Shown: positions 54,038 to 64,000 of the stretch, piece by piece | Layout of the letters: every line of letters starts with the position of its first letter | Numbering within the stretch: position 1 is the first letter of the stretch | DNA from: Coenobita brevimanus | Lineage: Eukaryota; Arthropoda; Malacostraca; Decapoda; Coenobitidae | NCBI GenBank assembly: GCA_032717465.1 | Contig: CM064690.1 | Span: forward strand, 11,166,093 to 11,230,092 | Direction: 5' to 3' | Length of the DNA stretch: 64,000 bases | The notes under the pieces: model-generated | What the model saw: only the letters and a program-made list of their open reading frames with translations | Databases searched by the model: none | What the model was told of the DNA's origin: nothing | Made by a program: the position numbers and the translations under genes

Positions 54038-54761
54038 TAGTCGTTCTTGTATCTTGCTGTTCAATTCTACCCGAACAAATTAGGCGACCAGTGCGTCTTC
54101 TTTATCATGTCTCATCCTTCCCATTTTAATCAGGCTTCAGATTCATATACAAACTGCCGTTGCCATGAATTGTTTATGCAAGAAAACAAGAGACATGGGG
54201 AGATTGTGCCGTGTTCTTGATCTTCCTGGGAAAATAAATCACAGTTAGTACGGTGAACTGATGTAAGTAATGGCTCTGGGTCGTGAGTGGAATGATACCG
54301 AGTTATTGAGGAATTTTTATGATAGCAAGCCCTCTTACACATCAGTTGTCGTCGAAGGCTATCATGAATATTTATTGATTTCTCACACATATTCATGCGG
54401 TCTTCCTCTAGCTCCATTCTTTCATTCTTACTGGCTTTATGGGGAAGGATAACGATGGTCAGAAAAAATCTTATCACACATCCTGTACCGTACCATTCCA
54501 CTTTGGTAAATGTTTTAACCTCACAAATCGACCAACGTTTCTTCCAACTATCTCATCCCTCTTCAGTCATGTGTATCTTTGAAGGGCTCTTTTTGATTAT
54601 AAAACAAACAAATAAATAAAAATCTTTACTTGCCGTTCCCAGCTAAAGGGATTAATAGCCGTTATGAATTAGTTTTCAGTCATCTGAATTTCAGCATAAT
54701 ATCTTCTACACTGACGTATTGTTTGTCCACATATTTTATTCTCGTTTCCATTCATTTACTG

Positions 54762-54815
54762 CAGTGGTTCCCAAACTGTGGCTACGTTATATCCTTAGTG
54801 TGCCGCAAAAGTTTC
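54762..54815 (+). mobile_element. hAT-like terminal sequence
   Basis: CAGTGGTTCCCAAACTGTGG, followed by GTGTGCCGCAAAAG, both familiar in hAT-type termini. Different family from 53244-53266. Partner end not seen. Confidence 0.6.
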
Positions 54816-55009
54816 CTGAAGATGTTGATCTGTGCAATCAAACTAGTGTAAACTGTAATTTCTCATATTTGGTGACTGATAACGACTGTCTTTCACGTTA
54901 ATGTATCAACCTCATCCTGCACTGCATTATCACGAAAAAACTAAATACTGGACACCTTGTATTAAATTACCAAATACTGTGCACGTGACACACAGCCAGT
55001 CTTTGGTAG

Positions 55010-55013
<4 letters not shown>

Positions 55014-55086
<73 letters not shown>
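55014..55086. repeat. (AC)n microsatellite
   Basis: About 73 bases. Confidence 0.98.
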
Positions 55087-55088
<2 letters not shown>

Positions 55089-55239
55089 AAAGCATGTGCG
55101 GCATTATTTAACTGAGTGATAAGTCTGTTGTTTCAGATTCTTTGATCGTATCTTCGGTTCATGGACGACATGAACTTTACGTTTCTTCACCACTGGGGCA
55201 GAATATAAAGACATGGCGATAGCCTGCTCAGCAGAAGAG

Positions 55240-55465
<226 letters not shown>

Positions 55466-55639
55466 GCTCAGCAACTGTTTCGAAATCAACTTGTATCATT
55501 AACAGGCTACTACCGTACTACCGTTTCTTTTCATCTAGTAGTGTGTTGTAGACCATCAAATAATGCATCGTATTACTCAGCCTTATTCTGTACGGTTGGT
55601 ACCCCACCATTCTCGGCTCGTAGGCATGAATGAGCTTAT

Positions 55640-55852
55640 TCATCTTCGAGGAATGTGAATCTAACGAGACCTCATAAATCATGTAAGATGATTCGGAAGT
55701 CATATCGTAACTGTAAAACAACGCCTTCTCCTGCCAGGTCTCCAGATCTCAACTCCATTAAGAATATTTCGAGGCTAGTAATGCAACAGTTAGATGATTA
55801 TAGTTATGTTGTTAGGAACCGCGCAACTCTGGTGAGTAGGGTGAGGAATTAA
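55640..55852 (+). pseudogene. Remnant of Tc1/mariner transposase C-terminus
   Basis: The frame contains PARSPDLNSIKNISRLVMQQ, matching the WPSxSPDLNPIExxW block around the catalytic glutamate. The glutamate is replaced by lysine (IK), so it is inactive. Followed by NRATLVSRVRN. Not close to the 48.1 kb element, which has PSKGCDLNPIENIW. Confidence 0.65.
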
Positions 55853-57305
55853 TAGCAGGCACTTCGGAAGGTCAACGGACTGTCACTATCATCGACGCTG
55901 AACACATAGTAACATGACAGAAACGTCCCATTCAAAAGCAACTGAGCGACACAATTATTTCAAAGCTAGATTAACTTCATAGCTATACTTATATATATAT
56001 ATATATATATAAAGCTTGTACTAAATTCTGCAGATACTGGTGTAGTCAGAATGCAGTACTGTTTAGAGAAAAATAAGAAACTGCGTAAGTAAACCTTCGA
56101 TATCTTATATGGGCAGTCAAAAGGAGAAATGCCCACATAACTATCTTATTATCACAGTTCAAATGCTTTGGGATCGCTGTTTATAATATTTCACCTACAG
56201 CGTTATCTCCGTGGAGACAGCACACAAGCATCCTTACCAGTTAGCTGGAAAGATGTGATGATTTATTTATCTTTGTCACCCTTTCGTTGAGTCTGATACC
56301 GTGCTACGGTGATGTCTATAACTCCTGTATCTGGATATTCGCAGCGCATCTCCTCTTTCTACCTGATACGCTTGGTGACAGCCTGCATTCATCGGTGGTC
56401 ACATTCCACCTATATTGGTGTTTGCTTGCATAGTTTGATAAGTATTGTTACCTGCATCTTGAAACAGAATTTCTTGCACAGATGTTATGAACAATGTATT
56501 TTAAGATTTTAATTTTCCCGTCACCATAGAACTCGAGGCTATACAGTAAACAGCAGCTGAAAGTTATCCAAAAATTATACTGTTTTATGTTGTCATAATA
56601 AGATTATTTATTAACATCCAGTTGAGAATGGGATCCCTTCACCCCGTCGTAAGACAGACAGAAATAGAAATAAACTTTTACAGACAGGGAGACATTGACA
56701 GACGATTATAGTCTGTTACTTTTTCAGTATTATTGATTTCATTTTTGCTATCGTCACACAAATTTATTCAGCTTTGCAGGTAAGATGCCTTCCCCTAAGA
56801 AAGTAGTAATAGACAAGCATAAAGAGATACAAACAGAAGGAACGGAAGGCATACAGTCCCTTTTAACAACTGACAATAATTGTTTTACTCTTTCTACCGC
56901 TGGACAATATTATTCAGTTCTGACGAGAATGTGCCCCTCCTGTAATGAAAAAGTATAAGATGGCCAGAGAGGCAGGCAAACAGGCTCCGCATCGGAATTT
57001 AGCGACTGACATCTTTCGCTTCTTATCACTAAACGATTAGATTACATTATAATGGGATGAAATCCCTGCTGTGGAGGAAAATAATTATGAGGCAGACAGG
57101 CAGACAGGCAGACCCATAGCTAAACTTAACTAAAGGCGTAACCCTCGTTTATCTTCGTTAGAGAATTTCATTATATTAAAGTTAAAATATGTAAATCTCA
57201 TATGAAAAAGGAAAGACAAAAAGACGCATGGACAAACAGACACACGTTTTTGAGATTCAACGTGACAACTATTTTAATGCCGGTAAGGTAAAACGATTAT
57301 ATGCA
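55853..57305. other. No gene recognised
   Basis: AT-rich, with a short (TA)n at 55990-56011 and GGCAGACA units near 57091-57112. No long open frame or relation to other repeats in the window. Confidence 0.4.
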
Positions 57306-57310
57306 AATAA

Positions 57311-57955
57311 AGGCGGCGTCACACTGGGCCAAAAGTTATTAACATGAGAGCGAGTTTTGTGAGTGCTAGCCAAACTGACCCACGGTGAGCGAGATTTCGC
57401 TTGCGAGTAAGAAAGGATAATAATTTTCGGTCACAGCCTGTTGAACTTAAATGAACTTTTATTAATTTTGTAACTGGTAAGAAAATATTCCGTTATCACA
57501 GAAGGAAACCTTAACTAAAATTTTTAGCTAAGTACAGTTTAATTCTTGTGGTTTTTATTCATATCTATTTTTTTTTCTTGTGATAGTAAATCAGTATTCG
57601 GACACTCTGGTGACCAGCCACGGAGGCTGTCTGCTTTGTTTCCAAACAATAAGTGGAAATCAGACTGTGACCAGTATTCAATATGGATCCCGTGGCAAGG
57701 AAATCTCTAGTACCCTGCCTATGGCTCTGGAGTTACTGAGGTACCTGAGGCAGTTGCGAAAACTGAGGAAAAGGGAGTGGATATGCCGTGGTGGTTTGTT
57801 TACAAATGATCACGAGTCTCCAAGGCAGACGGCACTGCTAGCCATTTCGGCTCGCAAAAACACACGAGTGTTGCGGCAACTGGACTTTGCTAGCCGTTTC
57901 GCCTCACAAACGCTGCCCGCCTATTAGCCACTTTTGGCCCAATGTGACGCAGCCC
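57311..57955. mobile_element. PIF/Harbinger-like MITE, 645 bp
   Basis: Ends are AGGCGGCGTCACACTGGGCC and, inward from the right, GGGCTGCGTCACATTGGGCC; similarity continues into CAAAAGT. A TAA flanks each side (57308-57310 and 57956-57958), the 3 bp TWA-type duplication of PIF/Harbinger-class elements. The inner arms share TTTGTGAG and GCTAGC. The internal frame 57580-57927 (115 codons) has no transposase motif. Confidence 0.7.
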
Positions 57956-58004
57956 TAAGGTAAAGAAATGCCCCTCTTGTAAGACAGATACACTCTACAC
58001 TTTA

Positions 58005-58058
58005 TGATGTGGGAGTGTGATGGTGCGGGAGTGTGACAGTGTGGGACTGTTACTGTAT

Positions 58059-58104
<46 letters not shown>

Positions 58105-58640
58105 CGCGTTATGGTGTGTTATGGTGTGGAAGTATGATGATGTGGTTGTGTTATGGTGAGGGGGTGTTATGACGAGAAATTTTTATGGTGAGGGAGTGTT
58201 AACGTGTAGGAGTGTTATGGTGTGGGAGTTTTTTGATGAGGGAGTGTTATGGTGAGGAAACGTTATGGTGTGGGAGTGTTATGGTGAAGGAGTGTTATGG
58301 TGAGGAAAAGGTATGGTGTGAGAGTGTTGTGTTGAGGGAGTGTTATGGTGAGGAAAAGTTATGGTGTGAGAGTGTTATGGTGAGGGAGTGCTAATGTGCT
58401 GGAGCGTTATGATGTGGGAGTATTATGGTGAGGGAGTGTGATGGTGAGGGAGTGTTATGGTGAGGCAGTGTTAATGTGTAGGAGTGTTATGATGTGGGAG
58501 TGTTATGGTGTGAAAGTATTATGGTGAGGGAGCGTTATGGTGAGGGAGTGTTATGGTGAGGGTGAGTTATGGTGTAGGTGTGTGATGTTGTGGGTGTATT
58601 ATGGTGTGGGGGTGTCATGGTGTGGGTGTGATACGGTGTA
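58005..58640. repeat. GTGTTATGGTGAGGGA minisatellite with (TG)n
   Basis: Imperfect units of about 15-16 bp, GAGTGTTATGGTGAGG, often paired into about 31 bp units. (TG)n lies at 58057-58102 near the left edge. Confidence 0.9.
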
Positions 58641-58867
58641 AGTGCGTTGTAGTTGGGAGTGCGACGGAGTGGGTCGTTTATGGTGTCGCAGTGGTATGGT
58701 GAGGGAGAGTGTTTGGTTGTGTGAACTGCATAGAGGAAATGCAATATGCAGTGAGTACATGATACATGACCTTTTTTTTTTCTTTTTTGGTACTGTGCAA
58801 GAGCCTAAAGAGCCTGGAAACTTTGCCTCTCCAACGAATATTGGGGAAAGAAATTCATTTCATCATT

Positions 58868-58972
58868 CATTCATTGCCAGACGCCATGTATCCCAAACGG
58901 GGTGCCAAGGGCTCAGAGTTAATTGTTTTACAGGAAGGGGCACTAATCCTCCACCAACCCCACTGGAAAGAA
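58868..58972 (-). mobile_element. Tetranucleotide-tailed SINE-like repeat, short copy
   Basis: CATTCATTCATT then GCCAGACGCCATGTATCCC, AAACGGGGTG, AGTTAATTGTTTTACAGG and AGGGGCACTAATCCTCCACC. It matches the complement of 31157-31270 closely and stops before the 5S module. Confidence 0.75.
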
Positions 58973-59324
58973 ATGATGTCATGAAAATTCGTTAGAGGAC
59001 AAAATAATAGGGGCTGGCAGATTGAAGGAGAAAAGATACTGGTCATCAACTGCATTAGAGAACTGGATGGAATGGAAGTGAGAGTGTGCAGTTTAGTAGG
59101 AGCTACAGTATACGAAGCAGATCATGTGCTTAAGATAACTGTGTGACTATGCTGAATTAAAAAATCTAAATTGTATGTTTTATTTACAGATTAGAGCAAT
59201 GATTATGACCGAATTCCACGTAACATGCTAGTTCAAAATTGTCGAACCTTCATTAGCCTGTGCACTCCCAAATCAAGTGCGTCTCAACTCATTACCCTTA
59301 CTTTGTGAAATTAATAACAACAAC

Positions 59325-59355
<31 letters not shown>

Positions 59356-62219
59356 TATTAACATCCGAAATGTATTGATTCCACATTATACTGTATATCT
59401 CTAGATCATGTAAAGTATTTTGAAATTAGGAAACAGGTTTATATATAAAAGCTCAAAAAACAAAAAAATACAAACTCATATGAATTCCGTCTTACTGGAA
59501 AAACATACGATACGTGTAATGTTAGAGTGGAATAAGTATAATATTCTCCCTCCAGTGAACAGAAAACATCTGATACTAAACGGCGCAGTGTGTACTCACA
59601 TAGATCAGACATAGTAGATGTATAATATGATATAATTTGGTAGAGAATTATGGATGATCAGATGCCAGTACATCCTAGGAACTGTTTATACACTCTACTA
59701 AAGCTGCATGGAAACTCAAATGGTGCTGGATCCCTTTGGACAACCCTATGCTGATTAGAGTCAGCAGGTAATTATAATATGGAAAGGTGATGTTAGGTAA
59801 AACCATTATCTATGTGTGAGTGTACTAAGAATGATAGGTTACGATCTGCAACATTCGTAACTACAGTGTGTGTGAAGTCAGTGGCAAAATCCAACTCTCT
59901 CTTATTTTCAGTGCACACCCACGAGCACTTTCATTGGTTACAGTCAATGCTGTCACTTCATTCACTCCGTGAGTGAGAACCCCGCAGCTCTACCACACCT
60001 CTGACTACTTTAGACAAAGCTGTCTTCATCTCAGTTTTTCTATCATTGTTATGAACATTATCATTTGTTACATAAAGATACCTTTTCTGGTTACCTCTGG
60101 TTACTTGAATAATAACAGGAGTGACCACACCCCACAGCGTCAGGCATAGAAGGTGCTATGTTAATGTTACTACGGTCTTTAGCTGCATTTACCACACTTC
60201 ATTGTTCAGGCTAAAACAACAGTTTTATTACTCAACAGACAAAGACTTGAGCATTTCAAAGTCAAAGGAAATATTTTCGAACCTTCTGACTACTAGATTT
60301 TTCCCACATCTAAATAAAATATTAATGTGGCTTTGTGAGTAACCTATCTTAACTGGGTCTATATGTTGCGAATTGGTTAACTATTGTTACCTTTTTTTAA
60401 CGTGGAACTGTATTTTGTTTAATTTGCATATTTCGAGGTAACGGCATCAAATGATTAACTACAAACTCAGATTAATGTTTGTATAAAAATGAGGAGAGAT
60501 ATTACGTTCTACTTTTCACTTATAATGATGTCGTAATTGACACTTTTGTTCACTTTTGTTCATATGTCACATTCAGTAAAGAGTAACATTCAGTAGGCTA
60601 GTCTGTGCTATGTCTAGAGATGGTAAGTATGAAAGGTATAATATCTTACAATTGATTTTATTTTATGCCTAATGTATTTGAAAATTTTCAATGATTTGCT
60701 AGTGAATGTAACTGTGTACACCCTCCATCCTTCTCATTAGCTACCTGGATTAAATGTGACACTGGGGAGACAATATTTCATACAATCTGGGACTGACGGC
60801 GGAACAATTCCCACTCTTCCTCTACGTGGGTTCAGAGCTATTCTGACATTCTCTCGTTCAGTCCCCATTTCTTGAACATCATTCCCATTTTTTTTTTTTT
60901 TTTAATATGGAGTGACAGTTGCTACCAGTAGGATATTCGGCCAGCCTAGCAGCCGTTGGTTCACCTGATAACCAAGACACTCAGTAACAGCTCGGGCTAT
61001 TTAAACTGGTTATCAATCATGAACAAAAATGACGACCCGGAGGGAAAGGAATGCTTTTCTCGTGCAACAAAGGCAGGAAGAAATTTTGCTGTATATCCAC
61101 TAATTTATCCTCCATAAATCTTCCTTCAGTCCATGTTATGTCGCCTGTGCCATGAATGCACATCCACCGTAATTTATTACAGGTCGTATGTCCACGATGT
61201 GCCTTCGCAGATTATGTAGCAACGACTATAACTGCTGATTTAAACGTGACGAATAATTTTTCATAATTTTATGTATTTTAACCTAGTAAGAATGTGCTGT
61301 TCGAGGAAGCTGTTATATGAAAATATATAGTAAGCTCGTGACGGTAGTATTATGAATGCCAGTCCCTGCTACATCACCCCGTTGTTGTTTATTGGAATAA
61401 CAGGTAATGTTGATGACGCTGACTGTAAGGCTGATGAGGACGAGGATTAAAGAAATATCAAGGTAACACGTTCCAAAGTGTTTGAGGCTTCTCCCTTGCT
61501 CGTATCAGGTAGAATTCTGACCAGCAGATGCTTGGGTAATAGCTATACCTCGATTTTCACTGATGCCTTACAGAGACAAAATTATGAAGACAGACCTCCC
61601 AGACAATGGACATAACAGAGTAAGTCAGCTAATACTATTTAGTTCTTCGATCTTCCCCATCGTCAGGTATACAGTAAGCTTGTTTTACACGTCATGGTGA
61701 AAAAGGGTAGAGGAGGAGGTAATGGGTGATGGATATGGACCAGGGATAAATGGTATCTTGGAGTTCGAGTGGGAAAAATGGTATAATAAGTGATGAGGAA
61801 TGTGATGTCTGGATGATATAAGAAAATGAGTTATGATTTGGCTGGTAATACCAGATCAATAAATAATTATACTGATATTCCGCTAAGCTAATACCAGCGG
61901 CTTGCTAGCAAACATGCCAGTCTGAAAGAATCATAGCAGGGGATTTCAATGATGTTTCAGCCATGTGAGTAATAGCAACACCTTTACCCAAAGTAGCTTA
62001 TTCTTTGTGATCCCTCCTAATCATCGCTAACAAATGGATCATTTAATGTCCTCAGGCCTATTAATTTTGTTTAATTTTAGATTATTCTAAACTGATAAGC
62101 GCTGTATTTATCACCGAGAGCTTTGTGGACATTAATGACGTGAAGGATTATATTCGTCATACACATATTAAACTAGAAAGCACTCAAAAGCGCATAGCTC
62201 CACCAATGCCATTGCCATT
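58973..62219. other. Quiet 3.2 kb, no gene or element recognised
   Basis: AT-rich, short open frames only, a small (AAT)n tract at 59322-59354 and (T)n at 60891-60902. It could be intronic or intergenic. Confidence 0.5.
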
Positions 62220-62565
62220 GAAAAGGATCCGGATCAAGATCCGCGGAGATATTGTGTGGAATACATAGGATCCGGATCCGCCCCCAACTTTAATCACTTG
62301 TTCCTTGTCCCATGGCCCAATCTTCCACATTTTTTATTGAAATTCATTGAGAACTTTTTTATATATTTTGCGGAATACATACGATCTGGATCCGAACCCG
62401 GATCTGCCTCAATATTTAATCAATTCTTTCTTGGCCCATGGCCCACATTTCCACATAATTTCATTGAAACTCATTGTGAACCCATGGCGATATCGTGTGG
62501 ACACACAAACAGACAAACACAGGTGAATACATAACCTCCTCAAACTTCGTTGGAGGAGGTAATTA
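62220..62565 (+). repeat. Dispersed repeat with two about 130 bp tandem units and a GGAGGAGGTAATTA end
   Basis: Two units share GGATCCGGATC-type starts, CCCATGGCCCA, TTCCACAT and TTCATTGA-AACTCATTG-GAAC. A terminal segment follows with ACAGACAAACACAGGTGAAT and ACTTCGTTGGAGGAGGTAAT. The layout (tandem units followed by a conserved tail) resembles widely distributed short repeats of marine invertebrates; I cannot name the family. Confidence 0.55.
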
Positions 62566-62639
62566 AAAACGGCATTTCTGCAGACCAAACAATGTAAACT
62601 TTATGGTTTATACTGAATTTTGTAAGACATGTCAATATT

Positions 62640-63385
62640 TACCTTTCCACAGGAAATGCAATACCAGTATTGCAATGAACATTATTTTTGTTATGTCCAG
62701 ACTTTTCGACATATTCATCTATGTCATCTTCAATGGATCTAAAAAGGTCAAAATTACCTGTAGAGTGATTAAACGCCTAAAAGAACTATTTGAGAACGAA
62801 CTCATCGTGCTTGTGTGAAAAAGAAGAAAAAAATAGTGAAGTGTTTTTTCTCTACAAAGATCGACTACTGACTTCTCTCTGCTAGTCGATCGTTTATGAA
62901 TATAAGTGCCTTAATTGCCATACTGGGTATACTGGAAGCGCAATACCAGCTTTCAAGCTAAATGTTGACGAGCATAGCGGTCAGTCGAGCAGATCAGCTC
63001 ACTCAGCCGGAAGGGAACATTCATTTCATTCTAATACTTCTGCTAATCCCAAGAATATCAGTTTAATCGACATGTACCAGTAAGAATCTAGGAATACTAG
63101 AATCCATTCATATTTATAAACGAATACCGGCCCTAAACAATTGTCAGTCTGCTCTCTCTCTGATTGTGCGGCTAAGTCCCCCCTGTAATTTAACTCTTTA
63201 TATATATATATACACGACGAGCTCAAGCTTAAATAGTTCTTTTTAGCCCTTTACTTACCTTACGGGTCAAATTTATCCTTCTAGATCCATTGAAGATGAC
63301 ATACATGAGTATGTCGAAACGTCTGGACTTAATAAAAATGTTGTTCGTTGCAACATTGGTAATGCTTTTCCTGTATAAATTGCGG
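62640..63385. mobile_element. Inverted-repeat pair (about 150 bp arms) with a conserved hairpin
   Basis: Bases 62640-62800 are an inverted copy of 63225-63385. Shared phrases include GGAAATGCAATACCA, TGTCCAGACTTTTCGACATA, TGTCATCTTCAATGGATCTA and AAAAGAACTATTT, with complements on the right. On the strand reading GATCCATTGAAGAT, each arm carries GACATA-C/G-ATGA-TATGTC followed by GAAA. About 425 bases of unrelated sequence lie between the arms. Confidence 0.65.
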
Positions 63386-63869
63386 TTTCCTTAGAACAAG
63401 CCAGTCTCAATAATTTACATTTCCAGTACCACTTTATGACTGATACAAAATGTGGATACCTAGTCCTCAGTCTCCAATTACTCAGGACTTGTAAGTAGCA
63501 AGTCAGTGCTCTCCAGGTTCCTCTATCGTAGTGAGAATGGCTGATTTATGGATAAATTATGATCACATGAAGCACTGGATAATAATGATCTGATAAGGTT
63601 GTCTTTGCAGACTTTTAAACCCGATGCAGCCTCGTTACTTTATTTTATTGAATTATTTTTAAGGATGTGGTTTGCAGAACATCACTGTTTCCTTCTGTAT
63701 TGTGGTATGAACTATGGTTAGATAGTTACGAAGATTTCATGTGAAAAGTGTACAGTACATTCACAAGTTTATATGTGTGCACAAGATTTTTTAGCCATTC
63801 CCGGCTCTCCACAAACATTTGAAGGTGTGACACTATTGCCTGTCTAGTGAGTGTTCTGTTGAACTTTTA

Positions 63870-63960
63870 TTTCATTCCAGGAAGAACGAACGAAAGGTTA
63901 GAAGCCCGCAAGACTGTTTCTTCAAAAAACAAAAACAAAAATAAAAAGCAAGATATGGTG
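63870..63960 (-). mobile_element. LINE 3'-tail-like fragment
   Basis: GGAAGAACGAACGAAAGGTTA, GAAGCCCGCAAGACTGTTTC resemble 35482-35530 and 27178-27240. Weak similarity. Confidence 0.35.
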
Positions 63961-64000
63961 TTCTTTGTCTCTGATAAAATGACCAATTGGTTTGATACTT

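Noticed and set aside
57580..57927. 115-codon frame as a Harbinger Myb or transposase gene
   Set aside because: It overlaps the right terminal repeat and has no DDE or Myb-like motif.

Overview
This 64 kb window looks like non-coding, repeat-saturated DNA from an arthropod nuclear genome, most likely a decapod crustacean. The basis is family-level: very dense (AC)n, (TA)n, (GA)n and longer tandem repeats; several degenerate non-LTR retrotransposon families of the kind common in decapod genomes; piggyBac-like and Tc1/mariner-like DNA transposons; tRNA-derived and 5S-related SINEs; GT-AG introns; and a short AACCT-type (arthropod telomere-like) tract. I see no bacterial operon, no CRISPR array, no complete rRNA or functional tRNA gene, and no complete host protein gene. 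Two regions (31.5-32.2 kb and 53.6-53.8 kb) have exon-like structure but are weak.

Layout. 0.65-8.35 kb is a transposon stack: one minus-strand non-LTR element (LINE A) is cut by TTAA-bounded piggyBac-like elements at 2552-5807 and 5936-7705, a third abuts it at 653-1358, and the 2552-5807 element itself carries a Tc1/mariner-type MITE at 3709-4288. A better preserved relative (LINE B, 27.26-29.32 kb) supplies uninterrupted counterparts of the two interrupted sites. 8.35-16.6 kb is bracketed by two pogo/Tigger-like ends and contains a foldback element and a nearly full-length but dead LINE (LINE C, ORF1 with zinc knuckles, ORF2 with endonuclease, reverse transcriptase and RNase H), interrupted in its RNase H by a 672 bp TTAA element. 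17.4-19 kb holds a tRNA-derived SINE and pyrimidine-rich DNA. 19.2-25.1 kb is a run of successive minisatellites, mostly built on a GGACTG core, ending at a GC-rich island (25.2-25.7 kb).

26.08-30.25 kb is a large foldback transposon with about 400 bp arms hosting LINE B. 31-35.6 kb carries a 5S rRNA-derived snapback, members of a tetranucleotide-tailed repeat family and a LINE 3' end (LINE D). 35.9-37.2 kb is a second G-rich minisatellite; 37.3-38.9 kb is simple sequence. 39.4-42.95 kb is a nearly full-length dead LINE on the minus strand (LINE E). 44.3-46.3 kb is a second copy of the 5936-7705 piggyBac-like element. 48.1-51.6 kb is the best preserved mobile element: a Tc1/mariner-type transposon with roughly 470 bp terminal inverted repeats, TA duplications and a three-exon DD35E transposase, itself hit by a SINE flanked by a 14 bp target duplication. 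52.4-58.9 kb has more repeats (hAT-type ends, a Tc1 remnant, a PIF/Harbinger-like MITE, tandem repeats). 59-62.2 kb is quiet; the last 2 kb has a tandem/SINE-like repeat and an inverted-repeat pair with a conserved hairpin.

The coding sequences present are almost all mobile-element genes; the LINE ones are broken by stops and frameshifts. The value of the window is as a record of ordered, nested insertions, many verifiable inside the window itself. Clade assignments of elements are by motif only.
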